Part shown: piece after piece, positions 62,718 to 64,000 of the stretch
Position numbering within the stretch: position 1 is the first letter of the stretch
Layout of the letters: every line of letters starts with the position of its first letter
NCBI RefSeq assembly: GCF_002007205.1
Contig: NZ_LAZS01000006.1
Span: 806,001-870,000 of the forward strand
Reading direction: 5' to 3'
Length of the DNA stretch: 64,000 nucleotides
DNA from: Ensifer adhaerens
Lineage (GTDB): Bacteria > Pseudomonadota > Alphaproteobacteria > Rhizobiales > Rhizobiaceae
Program-made: the position numbers and the translations under genes
Notes under the pieces: model-generated
What the model saw: only the letters and a program-made list of their open reading frames with translations
What the model was told of the DNA's origin: nothing
Database searches by the model: none

Positions 62718-63350
62718 ATGGCCGAGCGCAGCATCGACGCGACAGAAACCCCGACCGAACGCCATCGCCTCTATGAGGACGCGCTGGCGATTTTGACGGG
62801 CACGCTGATCATGTCGCTCGGCATCATCATCTACAGCAAGGCGATGCTGCTCACGGGCAGCACGTCCGGCCTGGCGCTGCTTCTGCAGTATGCGACCGGC
62901 GCAGAGTTCTGGCTGGTCTTCTCTCTCGTCAACCTGCCCTTCTACGTGCTGGCGGTCAGAAGGCTCGGCTGGATGTTTGCGCTGCGAACCTTCATCGCCG
63001 TCAGCCTGGTGTCGCTGTTCTCGCGGCTGACGGCCGGCTGGGTGGAGATCGCCCGGCTCGACCCGATCTATGCGGCTGTCGTCGGCGGTGGCCTGATGGG
63101 CATGGGCCTGTTGATCCTCTTTCGCCATCGCACCGGGCTTGGCGGCATCAACATCGTCGCGATCTATCTCCAGGAAAGGTTCGGCATCCGTGCCGGTTAC
63201 TTCCAGCTTGCGGTCGATCTCGCCATTCTCGCTGCCGCCTTCTTCGTACTGCCGCCATCGAACCTGGTGCTTTCGGTGATCGGGGCGGCGGTCGTCAACA
63301 TGACGCTGGCGATCAACCACAAGCCCGGCCGCTACGCCGGCGTGACCTGA
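62718..63350 (+). CDS. YitT-family membrane protein
   Basis: A 210-residue integral membrane protein of the YitT/DUF161 family with about five or six hydrophobic segments: L-T-G-S-T-S-G-L-A-L-L near residue 45 and G-L-G-G-I-N-I-V-A near 140 are family marks. Function unknown. GAGG precedes it; the adjacent ATG at 62715 is an equivalent start. Begins 8 bp after the aminotransferase stop, so co-transcription is likely and a link to aromatic amino-acid transport is possible (inference). Confidence 0.87.
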   Translation: MAERSIDATETPTERHRLYEDALAILTGTLIMSLGIIIYSKAMLLTGSTSGLALLLQYATGAEFWLVFSLVNLPFYVLAVRRLGWMFALRTFIAVSLVSLFSRLTAGWVEIARLDPIYAAVVGGGLMGMGLLILFRHRTGLGGINIVAIYLQERFGIRAGYFQLAVDLAILAAAFFVLPPSNLVLSVIGAAVVNMTLAINHKPGRYAGVT

Positions 63351-63460
63351 CAAACGAGCGCTCTTCCCTCCCGCGCATCGGGCGGCTATCACTCCCGTCA
63401 CTCTTTGAAATCGTGTGATTCCGGTCGGCTTTCCGGACTGAGCGATGACGACGTTGGAGC

Positions 63461-63811
63461 ATGGCAATGACGGTTACGATTTACGGCATCAAGAACTGCG
63501 ACACGATGAAAAAGGCGCGAACCTGGCTCGACGGCCGCGGCATCGCCTATCGCTTCCACGACTACAAGGCCGAGGGCATCGACCGCCCGCATCTCGAGCG
63601 CTGGTGCAAGGAGGCCGGATGGGAAACGGTGCTGAACCGCGCCGGCACGACCTTCCGCAAGCTGGACGAGGCCGACAGGCAGGATCTCGACGAACAGAAG
63701 GCGATTGCGCTGATGCTCGCCCAGCCCTCGATGATCAAGCGCCCGGTGCTCGAATCCGGTGGCAACCTGCTGATCGGCTTCAAGCCGGATCTCTACGAGG
63801 CAGCGCTGTAG
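63461..63811 (+). CDS. ArsC/Spx-family reductase-like protein (YffB type)
   Basis: A 116-residue thioredoxin-fold protein of the ArsC family, YffB subgroup. The N-terminal motif Y-G-I-K-N-C-D-T-M-K-K-A near residues 8-18 contains a single active cysteine, and R-P-V-L-E near residue 94 has the family arginine. The group is thought to be glutathione-dependent, not arsenate-specific. M-A-M start at 63461 or 63467. Confidence 0.9.
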   Translation: MAMTVTIYGIKNCDTMKKARTWLDGRGIAYRFHDYKAEGIDRPHLERWCKEAGWETVLNRAGTTFRKLDEADRQDLDEQKAIALMLAQPSMIKRPVLESGGNLLIGFKPDLYEAAL

Positions 63812-63832
63812 CGCCGGATCCGGAGCCCAACG

Positions 63833-64000
63833 ATGTCGAAGACAACGCGCGCCACGCAGATGCTTTCGAAGGCCGGTGTCGTCTTCAGCGTGCACAGCTA
63901 TGACTACGATCCCAACGCCGAACGGGTCGGCCTCCAGGCGGCAGAAGCGCTTGGCGAGGATCCATGCCGGGTGCTGAAGACGCTGATGGCTGAGGTCGAC
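63833..64000 (+). CDS. ybaK: Cys-tRNA(Pro)/Cys-tRNA(Cys) deacylase YbaK (5' part, cut by window end)
   Basis: The first 56 codons of a YbaK/EbsC-type editing protein that removes mischarged cysteine or proline analogues from tRNA. Visible are T-R-A-T-Q-M-L, F-S-V-H-S-Y-D-Y-D-P and the L-G-E-D-P-C-R-V-L-K-T-L block. The gene continues beyond base 64000. It follows the ArsC-like gene by 21 bp. Confidence 0.85.
   Translation, partial: MSKTTRATQMLSKAGVVFSVHSYDYDPNAERVGLQAAEALGEDPCRVLKTLMAEVD

Overview
The window is a piece of a GC-rich alphaproteobacterial chromosome, most likely from the family Rhizobiaceae and close to Sinorhizobium/Ensifer. Indicators are a PmtA-type phosphatidylethanolamine N-methyltransferase, the ugpBAEC glycerol-3-phosphate transporter followed by an endonuclease/exonuclease/phosphatase-fold protein, a free RsmB/NOP methyltransferase, paired Lrp regulators, and strongly G/C-ending codons. 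No rRNA, tRNA or CRISPR array was seen.

Layout. 1-8 kb: prfC, dut, an Lrp regulator, EamA and LysE exporters, cysK and an SRPBCC protein. 8.2-19.7 kb: comM, cut in two by a foreign element of about 9.9 kb (9137-19027). 19.9-27.8 kb: gshB, the ugp operon with a trailing EEP-fold hydrolase, yraN and rsmI. 28-37 kb: dnaN, pmtA-like, a histidine-phosphatase-like gene, pyrF, DUF1330, an NDUFA9-like protein, a small secreted protein, uppP, GST, queG and an epimerase. 37-46 kb: a small RlpA-like exported protein, an RsmB-like methyltransferase, then an imelysin / di-haem / imelysin / corA / DUF1513 cluster for periplasmic metal handling. 46-50 kb: GNAT, tspO, thioesterase, MTA/SAH nucleosidase and guaA. 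50-64 kb: small regulator-plus-target modules (LysR/MFS, OhrR-like/hydrolase, ArsR/SRPBCC, MarR/GNAT, Lrp/aminotransferase) and assorted enzymes, ending in a truncated YbaK gene.

The most interesting region is the element in comM. A serine recombinase starts about 45 bp inside one end. Rejoining the comM halves across a shared TCA (+ strand) restores the conserved H-N-L-L-M-V-G segment of ComM. One part of the cargo is a replication/mobilisation block: a rolling-circle HUH initiator, a MobV/Pre-like relaxase, two accessory proteins, and a 20-bp inverted repeat near one end that could be an origin. The other part is a complete C-protein-regulated Type II restriction-modification system: Vsr and a C5 methyltransferase on one strand, and a controller with a textbook C-box plus a putative endonuclease on the other. 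The endonuclease shows no obvious annotation, but its GDxYE...PD...VK-x13-E residues and RSDR motif match the Cfr10I/Bse634I CCGG-recognising family. The whole looks like an integrative mobilizable element carrying an R-M system at the cost of comM.
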